A stretch of 64,000 bases of DNA from Streptomyces eurythermus. Lineage in GTDB: Bacteria > Actinomycetota > Actinomycetes > Streptomycetales > Streptomycetaceae. This document shows positions 62,050 through 64,000 of the stretch, in pieces. The position numbers and the translations under genes were made by a program. The stretch lies in the NCBI RefSeq assembly GCF_014649115.1, contig NZ_BMSK01000018.1, forward strand, positions 154,643-218,642. The letters are read 5' to 3'. Under the pieces are notes generated by a model. That model had not been told where the DNA came from and did no database searches. It was given only the letters and a program-made list of their open reading frames with translations. Position 1 is the first letter of the stretch; the number at the start of each line of letters is the position of its first letter.

Positions 62050-63735
62050 TTGAGTCATCCGCATCCTGAACTGGGCCCGCCCCCGCCGCTCCCCGAAGGC
62101 GGCCTGCGGGTCACCCCGCTCGGCGGCCTCGGCGAAATCGGCCGGAACATGACCGTGTTCGAGTACGGCGGCCGCCTGCTGATCGTCGACTGCGGAGTGC
62201 TCTTCCCCGAGGAGGAGCAGCCCGGAATCGACCTGATCCTGCCGGACTTCTCGTCCATCAGGGACCGCCTCGACGACATCGAGGGCATCGTCCTCACCCA
62301 CGGTCACGAGGACCACATCGGCGGTGTCCCGTTCCTGCTCCGCGAGAAGCCGGACATCCCGCTGATCGGCTCCAAGCTCACGCTCGCCCTGATCGAGGCG
62401 AAGCTCCAGGAGCACCGGATCCGTCCGTACACCCTGGAGGTGGCGGAGGGGGACCGGGAGCGCGTCGGCCCCTTCGACTGCGAGTTCGTCGCCGTCAACC
62501 ACTCCATCCCGGACGCCCTGGCCGTCGCCATCCGCACCCCCGCCGGCATGGTGGTGCACACCGGCGACTTCAAGATGGACCAGCTCCCGCTGGACAACCG
62601 CCTCACCGACCTGCACGCGTTCGCACGGCTGAGCGAAGAGGGCATCGACCTCCTCCTCAGTGACTCCACGAACGCCGAGGTCCCGGGCTTCACCCCGCAC
62701 GAGCGCGACATCTCCAACGTCCTGCGGCAGGTCTTCGCCGGCGCCCGCAAGCGGATCATCGTGGCGAGTTTCGCCAGCCATGTCCACCGCATCCAGCAGA
62801 TTCTGGACGCGGCGCACGAGTACGGCCGCCGGGTCGCCTTCGTCGGCCGCTCCATGGTCCGCAACATGGGCATCGCCCGCGACCTCGGCTATCTGAAGGT
62901 CCCGGCGGGCCTGGTCGTCGACGTCCGGGCGCTGGACGACCTGCCCGACGACGAGGTGGTCCTGGTCTGCACGGGTTCCCAGGGCGAACCGATGGCGGCC
63001 CTGTCCCGCATGGCCAACCGCGACCACCAGATCCGCATCGTGGAGGGTGACACGGTCATCCTCGCCTCCTCGCTGATCCCGGGGAACGAGAACGCGGTCT
63101 ACCGCGTGATCAACGGCCTGACCCGCTGGGGCGCCAACGTCGTCCACAAGGGCAACGCCAAGGTGCATGTCTCCGGCCACGCGTCCGCGGGCGAGCTGCT
63201 GTACTTCTACAACATCTGCCGCCCGAGAAACCTGATGCCGGTCCACGGCGAATGGCGCCACCTGCGGGCCAACGCCGAGCTGGGCGCCCTGACCGGCGTC
63301 CCGCACGACCGGATCGTCATCGCCGAGGACGGCGTGGCGGTCGACCTGGTCGGGGGCAAGGCCAAGATCTCCGGCAAGGTCCAGGCCGGTTACGTCTACG
63401 TCGACGGCCTGTCGGTCGGCGATGTCGGCGAGCCGGCGCTGAAGGACCGCAAGATCCTCGGCGACGAGGGCATCATCTCGGTCTTCGTCGTCATCGACGC
63501 CTCCACCGGCAAGATCACCGGGGGCCCGCACATCCAGGCCCGTGGCTCCGGCATCGAGGACTCGGCGTTCGCCGACGTCCTCCCGAAGATCACGGACTCC
63601 CTGGAGCGGTCCGCCCAGGACGGCGTGGTGGAGCCCCACCAGCTCCAGCAGCTGGTCCGCCGGACCCTCGGCAAGTGGGTCTCGGACACCTACCGCCGCA
63701 GGCCGATGATCCTCCCCGTGGTCGTGGAGGTCTGA
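62050..63735 (+). CDS. rnj: Ribonuclease J
   Basis: A metallo-beta-lactamase/beta-CASP ribonuclease with endo- and 5'-exonuclease activity in mRNA decay and rRNA maturation. The 561-aa protein has the zinc motif HGHEDH (84-89), the beta-CASP motif SASTxN-like DSTNAE and GHAS (VSGHASAGEL), and the C-terminal RNase J domain (GKVQAGYVYVDGLSVGDV). The TTG at 62050, with AGGAG at 62039-62043, gives the standard N-terminus LSHPHPELGPPPPLP and the expected length. The in-frame ATG at 62008 lies within the hairpin and is rejected. Confidence 0.95.
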   Translation: MSHPHPELGPPPPLPEGGLRVTPLGGLGEIGRNMTVFEYGGRLLIVDCGVLFPEEEQPGIDLILPDFSSIRDRLDDIEGIVLTHGHEDHIGGVPFLLREKPDIPLIGSKLTLALIEAKLQEHRIRPYTLEVAEGDRERVGPFDCEFVAVNHSIPDALAVAIRTPAGMVVHTGDFKMDQLPLDNRLTDLHAFARLSEEGIDLLLSDSTNAEVPGFTPHERDISNVLRQVFAGARKRIIVASFASHVHRIQQILDAAHEYGRRVAFVGRSMVRNMGIARDLGYLKVPAGLVVDVRALDDLPDDEVVLVCTGSQGEPMAALSRMANRDHQIRIVEGDTVILASSLIPGNENAVYRVINGLTRWGANVVHKGNAKVHVSGHASAGELLYFYNICRPRNLMPVHGEWRHLRANAELGALTGVPHDRIVIAEDGVAVDLVGGKAKISGKVQAGYVYVDGLSVGDVGEPALKDRKILGDEGIISVFVVIDASTGKITGGPHIQARGSGIEDSAFADVLPKITDSLERSAQDGVVEPHQLQQLVRRTLGKWVSDTYRRRPMILPVVVEV

Positions 63736-63754
63736 CGCCCCGTCGGCACCTGAC

Positions 63755-63798
63755 CTGGAGCGGGGCGCCTCGATTTGCATCGAGGCGCCCCGCTCCAG
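63755..63798 (+). terminator. Very strong terminator after RNase J
   Basis: A perfect 20-bp stem (arms 63755-63774 and 63779-63798, loop TTGC) lies 20 bp after the stop. It separates RNase J from the rRNA operon leader that follows. Confidence 0.9.
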
Positions 63799-63839
63799 TA
63801 CGTTTACGGCTCCGCCCACCCGGGAACCCCAGCACTTCA

Positions 63840-64000
63840 CGTGCCGGACATGGTTGCCCGGAGCGGGTGGGAAAACCGGCTCAGAACTTCTGATAAAGTC
63901 GGAACCGCCGGAAAGGGAAACGCGAGAGCGGGAACCTGGAAAGCACCGAGGAAATCGGATCGAGAAAAGATCTGATAGAGTCGGAAACGCAAGACCGAAG
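63840..64000 (+). promoter_or_regulatory. rRNA operon promoter/leader (5' of 16S rRNA)
   Basis: The sequence from about 63885 to the window end matches what I recall of the Streptomyces 16S leader: TCTGATAAAGTCGGAA (63889-63904) and TCTGATAGAGTCGGAA (63971-63986) as an 82-bp-spaced direct repeat, with purine-rich text between (CCGGAAAGGGAAACGCGAGA, AAAGCACCGAGGAAATCGGA). No 16S sequence itself falls in the window. I expect the gene a few hundred bp beyond the end. Small ORFs here are spurious. Confidence 0.8.

Overview
The window is chromosomal DNA from an actinomycete, almost certainly Streptomyces. GC is very high, GTG starts and four-base stop/start overlaps (ATGA, GTGA) are common, and the gene order dxr-M50 protease-ispG ... 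proS ... rimP-nusA-ylxR-infB-DUF503-rbfA-truB ... ribF, a type VII secretion (T7SS) locus, rpsO-pnp-M16-dapB ... thyX-dapA-RNase J matches what I recall of the S. coelicolor SCO5694-SCO5745 core segment. Locus names are from memory, not a search.

Layout. 0.1-4.0 kb: MEP isoprenoid genes dxr and ispG around a site-2 protease. 4.1-7.7 kb: a DUF6881 gene, two GNAT acetyltransferases and proS. 7.7-8.4 kb: a gene-free tract with long imperfect direct repeats. 8.4-10.4 kb: a minus-strand trio (phosphotransferase-like protein with lost catalytic residues, ferritin-like protein, lipoprotein). 10.6-17.7 kb: the translation and transcription-factor operon rimP, nusA, ylxR, infB, DUF503, rbfA, truB. 18.1-21.6 kb: a 1170-aa fusion of an apparently dead trypsin-like domain, a P-loop NTPase and an alpha-solenoid. 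21.8-22.75 kb: ribF, ending in a strong bidirectional terminator.

22.9-52.6 kb is one T7SS locus. It holds a giant Pro/Gly-rich MinD-like ATPase, a small partner and eccE on the minus strand; divergent eccB, mycosin mycP and a membrane protein; a lower-GC minus-strand cargo-like operon (WXG-like protein, 766-aa DUF6571 protein, lipoprotein, broken membrane protein); a divergent plus-strand set (145-aa protein, 612-aa WXG/Pro-rich protein, second mycosin, the WXG100 pair esxB and esxA); a pseudokinase followed by two receptor-like Ser/Thr kinases with PQQ-type propeller sensor domains; and divergent eccC and eccD. No eccA is seen. The core channel genes, proteases, substrates and signalling proteins lie together, which suggests that secretion is coupled to kinase sensing at the cell surface.

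52.7-64 kb returns to core genes: a DUF397 protein, rpsO and pnp (with likely regulatory hairpins), an M16 protease, dapB, small membrane proteins, thyX, dapA and RNase J (long hairpin directly before its ribosome binding site). The window ends in what I recognise as the promoter/leader of a 16S rRNA operon, upstream of 16S itself.

The best candidates for undescribed biology are the pseudotrypsin-NTPase-solenoid protein, the T7SS-embedded pseudokinase plus twin propeller kinases, and the variable cargo operon beside esxBA. Two genes carry apparent frameshifts (one kinase tail, one cargo-operon membrane protein).
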